64,000 nucleotides of DNA from Phytopythium helicoides (GCA_024867545.1 JANFNE010000012.1:1-64000); one strand, 5' to 3'; numbered from the stretch's first letter, positions 43,408-54,066 are shown. The notes: generated from the sequence alone by a model not told the origin. Numbers and translations are program-made.

Positions 43408-44595
43408 ATGACAAAGAATCGATGTGTCGCGAGTCCCTTCAGAGACCTACAACTCTCCATCGAAGATCGACAAGGACTCGACAACCTCGCCAGATCACTC
43501 GTACAGACCAACTTCGACAAGTACCTCGCGTACCTCGGGAGGAAGCAACGCACCGTCGATCCCCGAGTATGGAAACTCGCCAAACAAAAGGAAAACGTAC
43601 AAGTGTACACGGAACGACCCACTGGAGAAGGCTCCCACCAGTTCGGACAAGACGACACCCCCTCCGAACTACCCGCCATCAAGGTCGTCGGCAAACTCGA
43701 AGGACGACTCGATGACCTCATGTTCGGCGTCGTCAACCCGACGCAGGACGTCATGCGCATCAAGGCGTCGTACGTGGACGACATCAGCGGCGCCGCCATC
43801 CTCGCGTCCATCGTCGAGCCGACGCCAGACAACCCGTTCGAGTCGCTCTCCGTCAAGTGGATGGAGCTCGTGCTGCCGCTCAACTCGATCAACCTCGTCA
43901 ACAACCGCGACTACGTGTTGATCGAAGGCACGGGGTATGTGACGTTGCCGAGTGGCGAGCAAGTCGGTTACCACTTGCTGCACTCGGTCAACTTCCCGCA
44001 GACGCATCCGCTCCCAGGGTGCACGCGCGCCAACATGTCCAAGTGCGGCTTCTTCCGACAGGTCTCTCGCAACACCATCGAGGTGTACGCGACCGGCATC
44101 ATGGATCCTGGTGGCGACTTGATTCGCATGTTGTTGATCCCGAGCATGGCGTCGATGTTTTTGCGGATGCTTCGGTACGCGTCTTGCGGGTTGAGCAAGA
44201 AGCTGACGTGGTTGTTGGAGCAGAAGTTCAGTGAGTCGAAGCAGGCGAGTGGGAAACGTCGAGACCCGAAGTGTGTGACTTGTTCGGTGGTGACGGGTAG
44301 TGGTTTTCTGAGTGGCTCGAGCTCGTGTCAGTTGTGTTCTGGGTATCTTTGCGGGACGTGCAAGGTTGAGCGCAAGTTGAGTTTCATAACGGTGGATACG
44401 ACCTTGACTCGTCGTCGCGTGACTTTTTGCAAGCGGTGCATTCAATCCGCTGCTCAGATGAGCGCTGTGGATGCCGCTGTTGCTCAGATTCGCAGCAATT
44501 CTACTTCAAAGGGGATTGGCGTAGCGGTAAGGGCGATGGAAAGCGTACGTATGGATTCTTCTGCGGTCACGGAACCATCAAGCGTAGGTGACTGA
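43408..44595 (+). CDS. SF14: START-like plus FYVE-like zinc finger protein (SPF subfamily)
   Basis: 395 residues starting MTKNRCVASPFRDLQL. From about 43433 to 44470 the DNA is almost identical to SF11, including silent sites. Before and after this block the sequence is unrelated: the first eight codons, the 5' flank and the tail (SNSTSKGIGVAV...SSAVTEPSSVGD) are its own. Finger at 289-344 (CVTC, CQLC, CGTC, CKRC). The sharp edges inside the coding sequence fit gene conversion with SF11 or SF9 rather than simple duplication. No good Inr/FPR-like element is visible within 100 bases upstream, unlike the other members of this subfamily. Confidence 0.92.
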   Translation: MTKNRCVASPFRDLQLSIEDRQGLDNLARSLVQTNFDKYLAYLGRKQRTVDPRVWKLAKQKENVQVYTERPTGEGSHQFGQDDTPSELPAIKVVGKLEGRLDDLMFGVVNPTQDVMRIKASYVDDISGAAILASIVEPTPDNPFESLSVKWMELVLPLNSINLVNNRDYVLIEGTGYVTLPSGEQVGYHLLHSVNFPQTHPLPGCTRANMSKCGFFRQVSRNTIEVYATGIMDPGGDLIRMLLIPSMASMFLRMLRYASCGLSKKLTWLLEQKFSESKQASGKRRDPKCVTCSVVTGSGFLSGSSSCQLCSGYLCGTCKVERKLSFITVDTTLTRRRVTFCKRCIQSAAQMSAVDAAVAQIRSNSTSKGIGVAVRAMESVRMDSSAVTEPSSVGD

Positions 44596-45256
44596 CTCAC
44601 GGAATTGTTCACGGCCCCTGAATGTTTGGGGGCAATATATTTGAGCACTTGAAGCCCTTGTTTGGAAAGCCCGTAGTGTTACGTCTACCTTTTATGCTTA
44701 GTTCACGTCGAAGCGAGGTCTATCTCTGCCGGGGCGTGCAATACTGCGATCGAAAAACACGATTGACGCGACAATTGCACAGATCCGAAGTACAGCTAGA
44801 AATAAACGTATCAGCATTAGTTATTCGACTGGGCAACGAAAAGCTTCCCGCATGCACAAAAATGCCTTTACTGGAGCAATCAACACTACCAACAGGATTC
44901 TTGTTACCTTGCAGTTGTGGCATAATGCACTGTGCACACTAATGACTCACGAACTTTTGCAATGTGTAGCAGGGCTTGGGTCGACACATTAGTGTTATCC
45001 AGACACAAAATATTGATCCAATCTATACGAGCGAACTGGTGGTCGATCTCAAGATGCTGTTAGTGACGAATGAGCAGCTTCCAAGATGTGTGGGACTTTC
45101 CTGATGAGTCTGTGCAAATTCGGCACGACTCCATAGATGGGATATCTCTCTCCATTCCCGCACATTCATGGGGAATACCGGGAGGACGTGCGTGCTAGAG
45201 TACACCATCTCACATCCATTTTTCCCACCTTGAGAGCGTGAAGGGATATAATTGCG
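44596..45256. other. Intergenic region between SF14 and SF15
   Basis: 661 bases without a supported gene; contains the SF15 promoter element at its right end. Confidence 0.4.
45209..45226 (+). promoter_or_regulatory. Inr/FPR-like core promoter of SF15
   Basis: CTCACATCCATTTTTCCC matches the initiator plus CAWTTT arrangement well, 31-48 bases before the SF15 ATG. The promoter looks intact although the gene is broken. Confidence 0.55.
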
Positions 45257-47301
45257 ATGTCGACTGCGCGGTTCACAACCAACCCGTTCCCGGACTTCAC
45301 GGTATCAGCAGCCGACAAGCCACAGCTTGAGCGTCTATCTCAAGACTTCATTCTTGAGAACCTCGCCCAGTATGAAGAGCAAGTAAACAAGCGCTACGGC
45401 AAGGTTGATGAGCAACGCTGGCGGTTAGCCAAGATGCGCGAAAACATCAGTGTGTACGCCAAGCGCTCCAGTAGTGACACGGAGCGCAACTCGTGTGCTA
45501 TAACTGTGGCTCTACCATTGACAGACGAAGCGGATCACACGGGATGCGAACTCCCGGTAGTTCTCGTCCATGGAACGGTTGCTGGGCAACTTGATGACCT
45601 TCTTTTTGGCATACTCTGCCCAACGGCCATTTCAATGCGAATCAAGGCGTCGTACGTCGACGATCTGAGTGCAGCCGCGGTGTTGTGTCCCATCACCGAG
45701 CCAACCTCCGAAGAACGCTCGCTCACAATTAACTCTTGTTTCACCGAGGTTCCTACCCTCTGCCCTCTCCACTACAGTTATACGGGACTCCCAGTATACT
45801 CTACACTGAGTCCTCAGCGTAGACTGGTTACCACGTGTGGTGGTGTTCCCTCACCACCACGATATTGGAGTTGTTCTTGACGTCGACGCGTCCTGCGCAG
45901 CTAGCGCCGAGGCCAAATGCCTGTCGCCTGCTCGCAATGGCCTTCCTCCGTGGATCCGCGCTCCGGTGGGGGACCCTACTGAATCAACACGGCACTGTCG
46001 ATGACTAGGGTGGTTGGCCTTGCTTCGACTGTGATCTGCAACAGCGCAAGACCTGCCGAGACATCTGGCCGCGGAAAAGAGGATAGGCGAGCTTCACAGG
46101 CTAGGTCGTCGTCGTCGTCGTCGAAAAACTCCGGCTGCTTGGAGTATCTGCGCGGCCCCGGGTCGTGATCCGGGAAATGCGGCCGCTTGGACCCCATCTT
46201 GCAAATTCACGACTGAGAGAAGAAGTGCTGCGCGTCGAGTGCTGCGGCTTGCTCATCCGGCGACCCGTTCCTCCCTACGAGGGAGCCCTCCATAACGGTC
46301 CCATCGAACCGCTAGGATCCGGTGGAGCGACGTTGTGGAAAGAATTTAGGGCTGTGCGTTGGAATCCCCGATGCTACCAATGAGCTCTCAGCAAGCCTTC
46401 TACACGGCCAAGAAAATCCAGTCGAGTAGTGAAGTGTCCGTTGAGTCGCCTAGGCAGTCTTCATGACGCTCGGCTCCTTGCTGGGCTCCTGGCACTTCAT
46501 GGATATGAGAAACAAGCGCGTCATGCAGAGACATTAGCTTGCAGTTCACGTGCTAATGTCATAAGATACGACGTTGGGAACCAAGGTGTTCAATGGATGG
46601 AGCTCGATCTGCCGCTCAGACAGACACATTTGATCAAAAACCGTGACTATGTGTTTATGGAAGCAACAGGTTTCGTTGAAACAAGCACCGGTGAGCACGT
46701 CGGATACCTGCTGCAGCACTCGGTCGAGTTCCCTCAAGCGCGTCGGTTGCGGAATCGGGTCCGCGGAATGTTCTCGGTCTGCTGGTTTTTCAGGCAGCTG
46801 ACAACCGGTTGCATTGAAGTCTGGGCTCACGGAACCCTCGATCCTGGTGGCGATATCATGCACATCCTCATTGGACCAGCGGCAGCTTCGATGTTGCTTT
46901 CCTGTACCAAGTACGTGTACTGCGGTCAAATGAAGAAGCTCACCTGGCTATTGGAGAAGCAATACGCTGCCAAGAACTCTCGTGGCGTTGGGAATCCCAT
47001 TAAGATATGCGTAACGTGCGGTAAGTCCAACCTGGTCATGGGAAACACGAAGTGCAGGCTGTGCTTTGGGCACGTGTGTTTCTCGTGCAAGATAACCAAC
47101 AAGCTCAGCTTCATGACACCCGACAATGCGCTCATTCGGCGCAAGGTTAGCTTCTGCAGCGCATGCATCAGTCGAGCGATGTGGCAGAGTGCTGTGACCG
47201 CCGCTCGCGACCAAATTCGAGGCTCACCTTTTCATGATGCCGCTTTTCGAGGAGCGGCGTCCGACACGATGTCCGAGTGCTCTTTCGACAGTAGGGTGTA
47301 A
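45257..47301 (+). pseudogene. SF15: START/FYVE-like gene split by an insertion of about 860 bases
   Basis: The 5' part (45257 to about 45732) reads MSTARFTTNPFPDFTV and runs through the first half of the START-like region (LDDLLFGILCPTAISMRIKASYVDD), ending ...EERSLTIN. The 3' part resumes at about 46594 with WMELDLPLRQTHLIKNRDYVFMEATG and continues in frame to 47301, with the finger (CVTC, CRLC, CFSC, CSAC) and the tail SDTMSECSFDSRV. The join falls inside the conserved SLIIKWMELD motif. A two-residue loss (ProPhe) lies just before the break. Both halves are otherwise undamaged, so the insertion looks recent. The 5' frame runs into foreign sequence and stops at 45880. The locus cannot make a normal product unless the insert is spliced out, for which I see no clean sites. 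Confidence 0.85.
45733..46593. mobile_element. Unclassified insertion within SF15
   Basis: About 860 bases foreign to the family. Ends: TGTTTCACCGAGGTTCC near the left edge and GGGAACCAAGGTGTTCA at the right edge. The right end in reverse complement (TGAACACCTTGGTTCCC) partly matches the left, which gives a TG...CA layout with a short imperfect inverted repeat as in LTRs or small inverted-repeat elements. No target-site duplication is clear. Inside are a (GTC)5 run near 46107-46122 and a minus-strand frame at 45976-46197 with an Asp run; no transposase or reverse transcriptase motif. It is GC-rich and could instead be captured genic DNA. Confidence 0.5.
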
Positions 47302-47841
47302 AACTTCTTGTGAATCGAAGTCTGTCGATGATATCGTCCTAGCGGTAATGCAAGCACGTGGTGGGTCATTTGCTCGGTGGTAGTATCTTCACAGCAGCGA
47401 TCACGATTCCAATGCGTCGGAATGGGATCGCTTCATATTGGAGCTCAGCCACGTGCCGGTGTTGCTCCCAACCATCTCAAGGCGAGCCCAGCTGGGAAAA
47501 AGTGACGCGAATGTTTTTCAGTATGTATGCAATTTCATAGACGATTCACTAAATAAATAGTTGAGAAGTATCAGCATCTTCTGCATCATATAGATTCAAA
47601 AGGTGTTCGGTCGCAGTACACGGTGACGCACGCGTTCGTCGAGACTTGCGGCAGTGAGCAGACCAGGTGAGTGCACCTCTGCGCGATCGTCACCGCACAT
47701 GTGGCACGCTCCCTTGGATGGGACGCCGTTCAACGCCACGCACGTGCATCGCAGAGGCGATGTAAACAAACTTTTGGGTTGGCACATCGCTTTTCCTCGG
47801 GTCGCTGCGGCGTTGGGCGTGGGAAAGTCGAAGCAAGCAGC
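47302..47841. other. Intergenic region before SF16
   Basis: 540 bases, no supported gene. The SF16 leader contains CATCGCTTTTCCTCGGG at about 47787, a weak initiator candidate. Confidence 0.35.
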
Positions 47842-49059
47842 ATGTCGAGAGCGCGATTCACGACCAACCCGTTCCCGGGTCTCGAGCTCTCGGCGGCCGA
47901 CAAGTTGCGGCTCGAGGAGCTCTCGCTCGCTTTCATCCAAGAAAACCTCGTGCAATACGAACAACTTCTCATCGAGCAGCACGGCAAAGTCGACGAGCGG
48001 CGATGGAAGCTGGCCAAGACCAAAGAGGATATGCGCGTGTATGCCGAGAGACCCCGCCGCGAAATTGAGCGGTACTCGCAATCGATGTCCGCTGGGGACG
48101 AGGCAGAGCTTATTGCATCCGATCTTCCGGCGGTCCTCACGCACGGCACCGTCGTCGGTCAACTGGAGGATCTGCTCTTTGGCGTGCTCAACCCGACGGT
48201 AAACACCATGCGAGTCAAGGCATCCTACGTCGACGACCTGAGCGGTGCTGCCGTGCTGTGTCCCGTCATCGAGCCAACAACCGAAGAGCCTTTCCGGTCG
48301 CTGATAATAAAGTGGATGGAGCTCGACTTGCCGCTTCGTCAGACCAACCTCGTGAGGAACCGCGACTATGTGTACATGGAGGCGACGGGATTGATCAAGA
48401 CGAGCGCGGGCGAGCATGTCGGGTATCATCTGCTTCACTCCGTTGACTTCCCCCAGGCGCACCCGTTGCCGAAGCGGATTCGCGGGATGTTTTCTGTGTG
48501 TGGGTTCTTCCGTCAGGTGGCTCCAAACTGCGTCGAGATCTGGGCCTCGGGCACTGTCGACCCAGGCGGTGACCTCATGCGCATTCTTCTTGTACCGGCG
48601 GCTGCTGCAGCGCTTCTGTCGTGCATCAAGTATGTGTATTGCGGTCAAATGAAGAAGCTCACGTGGCTACTGGAGAAACAATACGCCGAGAGGAACTCGC
48701 GCAGCATCGCAAGACGCGAGAAGGTGTGCGTAACATGTGGCAAGACCAACATGGTCATGGGCAAGGCCAAGTGTCGGCTGTGCTTTGGCTACGTGTGCTT
48801 CTCATGCAAGATTACCAAGAAGCTGAGCTTTGTGACTCCCGACGACGAGTTGCTGCAGCGCAAGGTGGTTTTCTGCAGTGCATGCGTGAGCCAGGCGGTG
48901 CGGACGAGCGCTGTCGACGCTGCGCGTGCCCAAATCCGGGGCACTGCGTCGACTTTGGCGGCCTTCCGCAACACTTCTTCTTCGGACACGGCTTCAGAGC
49001 GCTCATTCGATAGCTGTTCCTCGTCGGTACCTCGACGTCAAACTGGAGTCATGCCATGA
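47842..49059 (+). CDS. SF16: START-like plus FYVE-like zinc finger protein
   Basis: 405 residues starting MSRARFTTNPFPGLEL (NPF at 9-11). The open frame extends 57 codons upstream from a TTG without an ATG. It is the best intact representative of the SF10/12/13/15 subfamily: LEDLLFGVLNPTVNTMRVKASYVDD, VRNRDYVYMEATG, GEHVGYHLLHSVDFPQAHPL, TVDPGGD. The finger is at 296-348 (CVTC, CRLC, CFSC, CSAC) with the short loop GKTNMVMGKAK. It keeps the full tail SSSDTASERSFDS and adds a basic end (SSVPRRQTGVMP). This tail is the reference showing that SF10 and SF12 are shortened. Confidence 0.92.
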   Translation: MSRARFTTNPFPGLELSAADKLRLEELSLAFIQENLVQYEQLLIEQHGKVDERRWKLAKTKEDMRVYAERPRREIERYSQSMSAGDEAELIASDLPAVLTHGTVVGQLEDLLFGVLNPTVNTMRVKASYVDDLSGAAVLCPVIEPTTEEPFRSLIIKWMELDLPLRQTNLVRNRDYVYMEATGLIKTSAGEHVGYHLLHSVDFPQAHPLPKRIRGMFSVCGFFRQVAPNCVEIWASGTVDPGGDLMRILLVPAAAAALLSCIKYVYCGQMKKLTWLLEKQYAERNSRSIARREKVCVTCGKTNMVMGKAKCRLCFGYVCFSCKITKKLSFVTPDDELLQRKVVFCSACVSQAVRTSAVDAARAQIRGTASTLAAFRNTSSSDTASERSFDSCSSSVPRRQTGVMP

Positions 49060-49936
49060 CTTTGCGGACCGACACAGGCCTGGAACGCGATGCATGGCAC
49101 AAATCAAGTCGAGCGAAGTGTGAGCTTTGCTCGCTCTCGCAGACGCCACTTCTACCCATCGATTTCGTCCGCTTGCGTTCGAGCCGCCATCATCAGCGTT
49201 CCCTTGCAATTCCCGCGCGACGGTGGTTGCATCCAGTGAGGGTGGGATATCAGGCAATGACAGCAGACGGTTTGTCCGCCGTACATGTAATTGAGTTCCC
49301 GCATCCGCTTCCGAAGGTATCAGGTCGTGCGTGTACCGTGCCACGAGACCTGGTCATCCAACGACAGTGAAGTGGTGGCGGGTCTGATCGGAATTGCGTG
49401 GTGGGCAGCTCTTCAAAATTCTCTCGACACCCCCACAGACCTCACTGCACCTGTACCTAGGTACATGTTGAGAGCGGCCCGTCCTCTCATAGTTGTGTGA
49501 GCTCATGGCGTGCGTTGAGTCGCGAGTGGAACTGCTTGAAGCGCCTGCTGCCGACCAGGAAAGCAAAAAGGTCGGCCACTTCACTCTGACCGCCAAGATC
49601 GGATTTTGTACTGAATACTAACATATATCATTGCTCTGCATCCCATTGTAGTCAAGAAAGCACTGATGAAATGTTAGCTTCAACCAGTTCATGTGACGCT
49701 GGCGAGCACAGACGCGCCAAGCAGATGCGAAAAGAGTGGCACACTTTACGTGCGCTCGACTGCCGGATGGCCATAGCGGTCGCACTCCTTGAGCACATCG
49801 CGGCTCCTGAGCATTGTCTACCACGTACGACTGCACACTCTCAACCGGCTCGAGAGTACCAAGGGATCACTAGCTTCTCTTTCTTCATTTGTCTTTTTGA
49901 CACGTCAGGGCATCGCGTCGGTCGTGACTAACCTCG
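49060..49936. other. Intergenic region between SF16 and SF17
   Basis: 877 bases. No gene is supported. TTCTTCATTTGTCTTTTTG at about 49881-49899 is a partial Inr/FPR-like match 38-56 bases before the SF17 ATG. Confidence 0.4.
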
Positions 49937-51136
49937 ATGGGAAAAGAGCGATTCACGGACAATCCGTTCCCGGACCTGCAGCTCTCAGCGGATGAACGCT
50001 TGCAGATCCAGGACATCGTCAACGCCATCATCGAGGAGAACTTCCACAAGTACGAGAACTTTGTCGTCCAGGAGAGGCACCGCGTCGACGACCGGCGCTG
50101 GAAGCACGTCAAGTCCAAGGATGACCTGCACATCTACACGGAGCGCACGGCACGGGAGCTCGAAAAGTTCGGCTTAACGCCCGAACTGGCCAAAAATGGC
50201 GGCGAGGGTGACGGGAAATCGGACCTTCCGGTCATGCTCAGCGTCGGCACTTTTGTGGGTCAGATGGACGACCTCATGTTCGGCGTCGTCAACCCAACGC
50301 TAGACGTCATGCGCATTAAAGCATCGTACGTCAATGACCTGAGCAGTGCCGCGGTGCTGTGTCCCATCGTTGAGCCGACAACCGAGGATCCTTTCCGGTC
50401 GCTCGTCATCAAGTGGATGCAGATCGACCTCCCGCTCGCGTCGACCAATGTCGTCAAGAACCGCGACTACGTTTACATCGAGGCGACGGGCATCTTGCAC
50501 TTTGCGAATGGGGATCGCGTCGGGTATCACATGCTGCACTCGATCGATTTCCCGCAGACGCATTTACTTCCCAACAAGATCCGCGGACGTCTCTCGATCT
50601 GCGGCTTCTTCCGACAGGTCAACGCCAACGTGATCGATAACTATGCTGGCGGCACTGTCGACCCGGGTGGTGATATCCTGCGAATGCTGCTGATCCCCGC
50701 TGCTGCTGGCGCGCTGCTATCCGCAACCAACTACGTTTACTGCGGTCAGATGAAGAAATTGTCGTGGATGCTGCAACGGAGTCAATCTGCTGCGGGTCGC
50801 CGTGGCGCCATGGGGATGCGAGGCGAAGTGTGCACTACGTGCGCCAAGAAGACGACAGCAGGTAGTCTGGGAAGCATGGGCAAGGGCACCTGCAGGTTAT
50901 GCTTCGGTTGCGTATGCCGGTCGTGCAAGGTGAGAAAGCGCATCAGCTTCATCGCTCCGGACGGCCAGCTCCTCCAGCGCAAGATCGCTTTCTGCCCCAT
51001 GTGCGTGAGCGAGTCGACCAAGACGAATGCCATGGAAGCCGCAAAGGACCAGGCAGATGGCTACGGCGCCTACAACATCTTCCACTCGTCCTCCGTGTCC
51101 GATACGCTCTCGGAGATGTCGTTTTATGAAAACTAA
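49937..51136 (+). CDS. SF17: START-like plus FYVE-like zinc finger protein
   Basis: 399 residues starting MGKERFTDNPFPDLQL (NPF at 9-11). It links the SF16-type and SF19-type groups: its START part has LCPIVEPTTEDPFRSLVIKWMQID (SF16-like) while VDDRRWKHVKSKDDLHIY and YAGGTVDPGGD are SF19-like. Finger at 299-356 (CTTC, CRLC, CRSC, CPMC), loop KKTTAGSLGSMGKGT. After it comes EAAKDQADGYGAYNIF and the tail SVSDTLSEMSFYEN, the clearest form of the C-terminal Ser/acid motif. No close duplicate exists in the window. Confidence 0.92.
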   Translation: MGKERFTDNPFPDLQLSADERLQIQDIVNAIIEENFHKYENFVVQERHRVDDRRWKHVKSKDDLHIYTERTARELEKFGLTPELAKNGGEGDGKSDLPVMLSVGTFVGQMDDLMFGVVNPTLDVMRIKASYVNDLSSAAVLCPIVEPTTEDPFRSLVIKWMQIDLPLASTNVVKNRDYVYIEATGILHFANGDRVGYHMLHSIDFPQTHLLPNKIRGRLSICGFFRQVNANVIDNYAGGTVDPGGDILRMLLIPAAAGALLSATNYVYCGQMKKLSWMLQRSQSAAGRRGAMGMRGEVCTTCAKKTTAGSLGSMGKGTCRLCFGCVCRSCKVRKRISFIAPDGQLLQRKIAFCPMCVSESTKTNAMEAAKDQADGYGAYNIFHSSSVSDTLSEMSFYEN

Positions 51137-52231
51137 CAGGCTGTCAATCAGCTCTCTGCTGTTCGCCATGGCTTCGGGTCAAAGGTGACGCAATTAGTGA
51201 AGAAAATTCAATTGTATTTATACCAAAAGCGGCAGCATGGAGCTCTGCTCAAAACTTGTTTTTCACTTGCAACGCATGGCTTTGATGCCACCAACGTGCG
51301 CAATGAACTGCCAATGTGCTCCATGAACTGCCGGTGGTGGTCAATCACTTCAATCAATGCACATGTCATCATGTGGTGCCAAATGATGTGGTGTACCCTA
51401 CACAACACAATCAACACTAAGCAAAAGAGTTGAAGTGGAGCGTCAGCAGCTTGGTCCATGCGTCAAGCGCGTGTCAACGGCCACGACCTAATGCGTGGCG
51501 GCTGTGTTTAGCACCATCAACGAGGATCGACGACGACCTCGGCAAGGCAAAACCTCGCGGACCGACGGATTGTTGGTGCAGCCCAGCGCCAGCTCGCGAT
51601 CCGCAACTCCAGTTTTCAGTTTTGCGACACATTGGTCTCCAAAGACGCGCAGTGGACCAGCTCGCGCAGCTACTGACCTCAGTCATCGGAAATACACTTC
51701 TTGTGGTGGTGAGAGGCGGTCGCCAGCCACACAGAAACTGGGAGGAGCGGGGGACTACATGCGCGTTTTCTCGCGTAGAGTGTTGTCGGCAGCGCCATCT
51801 CCGCCACGACGGAACTGATGGTCTTGAAGTTCAGCTCCAGCTGACGCATTGCTTTACAGCACATGGCGTTTGCACTTTACAAGCGAGTCAGCAGCGGTGC
51901 TGAATAGCTCAGCAATGCAATGCGCAATGCATAGATTTCGATGGCAACCACAAAGACATGCATGGCGTCGCACGCACGTAGCCGTCGGCTGGTTGGAGGT
52001 GGTCGCGTTACATCTGAAGACTTGCAGGTGTCGCATTGCGATATTAGATCCGTCAACCAGTGACCGGTGATGCACTCGTCACAGCGACCGGCGGACCTAG
52101 ATGGGTGGAGGCTGACATCGTTTCCACGGCGCCGACCAGCGCTCAGTCGTCTGCTCGACACGAGGAGACTTCGACGAAGGTCGTCAGTCTCCTTCTGTCC
52201 GCAGCACAGCAACAGGTATCGACAGCCAGAC
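51137..52231. other. Intergenic region between SF17 and SF18
   Basis: About 1.1 kb. Small frames at 51430-51903 have no recognisable domain. The SF18 leader carries GTCAGTCTCCTTCTGTCCGC at about 52180-52200, similar to the initiator-like sequence before SF2. Confidence 0.35.
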
Positions 52232-53434
52232 ATGAAGAAGGATCGAGTCGGCGGCGCTACCACACCTTTCGCACGACTCAGGATATCGAGGGAGGACCAT
52301 CAGCAGCTTCAGGAGCTTGCGATCAGCATCGTCGAGGAGAACTTCTATCGGTATGAAGAATTCGCCACCTCGCTAGGTGGTCGCGTCGACGACGAGATAT
52401 GGAAGCATGTAAGGTCCAAGGACAACCTGAACCTCTTTGTTGAGCGAGTAGTTTCCAAGGAGGCGGGGATACCAACGCGGAGGCGGGCAAGGAGCACCGA
52501 TTTCATGCAGCCGTGGTCAACGTCGCAGCACCTGCCCGTGATGCTCATGGCTGGCACCGTGTTTGGGCAAATGGAAGACCTCATGCTCGGCATCACAAAC
52601 CCAAACTCGAGCGTCCAGCGAGTCGCAACGTCATACTCGGAGAACTTGAGCGATGTCTCGATCCTTTATCCCATCGTGGAACCCACGCCGGATGAGCCGT
52701 TCCACTCTGTAATCCTGAAGTGGATGGAGGTCGACATGCCGCTGAGTGCGACTTCGGTCGTCAAAAACCGCGATTACGTCGTCATGGAGGCGACTGGCAT
52801 GCTCGAGTTTGGCGATGGCGAGCGCGTTGGCTATCATTTGCTCCACTCGATCGACTTCCCTGAGACCCATGAGTTGTACAAGACCATCCGCGGCAGTTTG
52901 TCTATCTGCTCGTTCTACCGACAACTCGAGCGGAATCAACTCGACTGCTTTGCCACTGGCACGCTTGATCCCGGTGGAGAGCTCATGGAGTTTCTGCTAC
53001 TACCCGTAGCTGCTCCCGTGCTGTTTGCCGCAAGTTCGGATGTGCATTGCGGCGAGATGAAGAAACTGTCGTGGCTCTTACAAAAGAAACAGCTCCTCGC
53101 GGGAGCCAACTACATCCGGCACGACAACATGTGCGTTTCGTGCGCCGCCAAGTCGTACCCGGGCAGTGTGCTCCGCATCGGAAGGAGCACGTGCAAGCTG
53201 TGTTTTGGCAGCGTGTGCCACTCATGCAAGATCCGCAAGAAAATCACGTTCGTGACGCCAGACCGGCGGCTGACGCGACGAAAAATCACCTTCTGTGCGC
53301 TGTGCATCAACGACTCTACCCGCATGAGCTCGCTGGAAGCTGCGAGGGACCAGGCTCAGGGCTACGATGCGTATAACGTGGTGCACTGCGACTCAGGCTC
53401 GCAGTGCTCCTCGGAGCTGTCGTTCTACGAGTAG
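52232..53434 (+). CDS. SF18: divergent START-like plus FYVE-like zinc finger protein
   Basis: 400 residues with the chosen start MKKDRVGGATTPFARLRI; here the NPF position is TPF. An in-frame ATG at 52070 would add 54 residues, but those are Arg-rich and not shared by other members. The START-like region is the most altered after SF1: MEDLMLGITNPNSSVQRVATSYSEN replaces the usual NPTxxxMRxKASYV, and FPETHELYKTIRG replaces FPQTxxLPxRVRG. VKNRDYVVMEATG and LDPGGE are kept. Finger at 301-358 (CVSC, CKLC, CHSC, CALC); the tail is GSQCSSELSFYE. The changed ligand-facing segment may mean a different lipid preference, which is speculation. Confidence 0.9.
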   Translation: MKKDRVGGATTPFARLRISREDHQQLQELAISIVEENFYRYEEFATSLGGRVDDEIWKHVRSKDNLNLFVERVVSKEAGIPTRRRARSTDFMQPWSTSQHLPVMLMAGTVFGQMEDLMLGITNPNSSVQRVATSYSENLSDVSILYPIVEPTPDEPFHSVILKWMEVDMPLSATSVVKNRDYVVMEATGMLEFGDGERVGYHLLHSIDFPETHELYKTIRGSLSICSFYRQLERNQLDCFATGTLDPGGELMEFLLLPVAAPVLFAASSDVHCGEMKKLSWLLQKKQLLAGANYIRHDNMCVSCAAKSYPGSVLRIGRSTCKLCFGSVCHSCKIRKKITFVTPDRRLTRRKITFCALCINDSTRMSSLEAARDQAQGYDAYNVVHCDSGSQCSSELSFYE

Positions 53435-54066
53435 AAAAAGATAATCGCAGGCTGGGATTTGCAGCAACCAACTGTAGTCCATTGAGGTAAAGTAAAGATG
53501 GCCTGGTTGCTCACCCTGGCTCTGTGTTGCAAGCAAGAGAAGCAGGAATTACTGACTCACTGCATCAATCGAGATTGAGCTGGGCAGATCAGCTCCCGCA
53601 AGAGGAGACACAGCCAATCTCTTGAGATACCGTACAGCCTTTATTGATTGATGTACACCCTGTGCAAATCCTTGAGAATGTTGCACCGATCGCCGACTGC
53701 AACTGTTGCACCGGTCGTGGATTGCCGTGGCATTGCGATGCTTCTAGGGCGAACAACGCGCTGTGCGGGAAGCAAGTACCATGGGATTGTACCTACCGCT
53801 CGGCGCCGGTGTCCAATTGTCGACGCACTAAGTGAACGCACCCTTGACGGTACCTTGAGGACCGTTGCACTCACGTCAGCAGGTCCCTCCTGTCGCCATG
53901 CTGGACTCTGCACCAAGGACCGGACTAGAGCGCAAACGCTACGTACCTCCACCTCCACTTGGATTTTTGCATCGGCGACCACAGCACAGCACAACCAGCT
54001 CAAACCACACACCCGTAGTCATCTCGCTCGCTCGCCTTACACGAAGTCGAGACATACCACATCGAG
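53435..54066. other. Intergenic region with the SF19 promoter
   Basis: 632 bases. The last 190 bases (from CATGCTGGACTCTGCACC near 53898) are the 5' region of SF19, of which a decayed copy lies at 55635-55800. Confidence 0.45.
53955..53977 (+). promoter_or_regulatory. Inr/FPR-like core promoter of SF19
   Basis: CCACTTGGATTTTTGC followed by ATCGGCG. The same arrangement is found at SF20, SF21 and, less exactly, SF22. It is 90-112 bases upstream of the ATG. Confidence 0.6.

Noticed and set aside
45733..46593. The insertion in SF15 as a spliceable intron
   Set aside because: It is about ten times longer than the other introns in the window and its edges do not carry GT and AG at in-frame positions.
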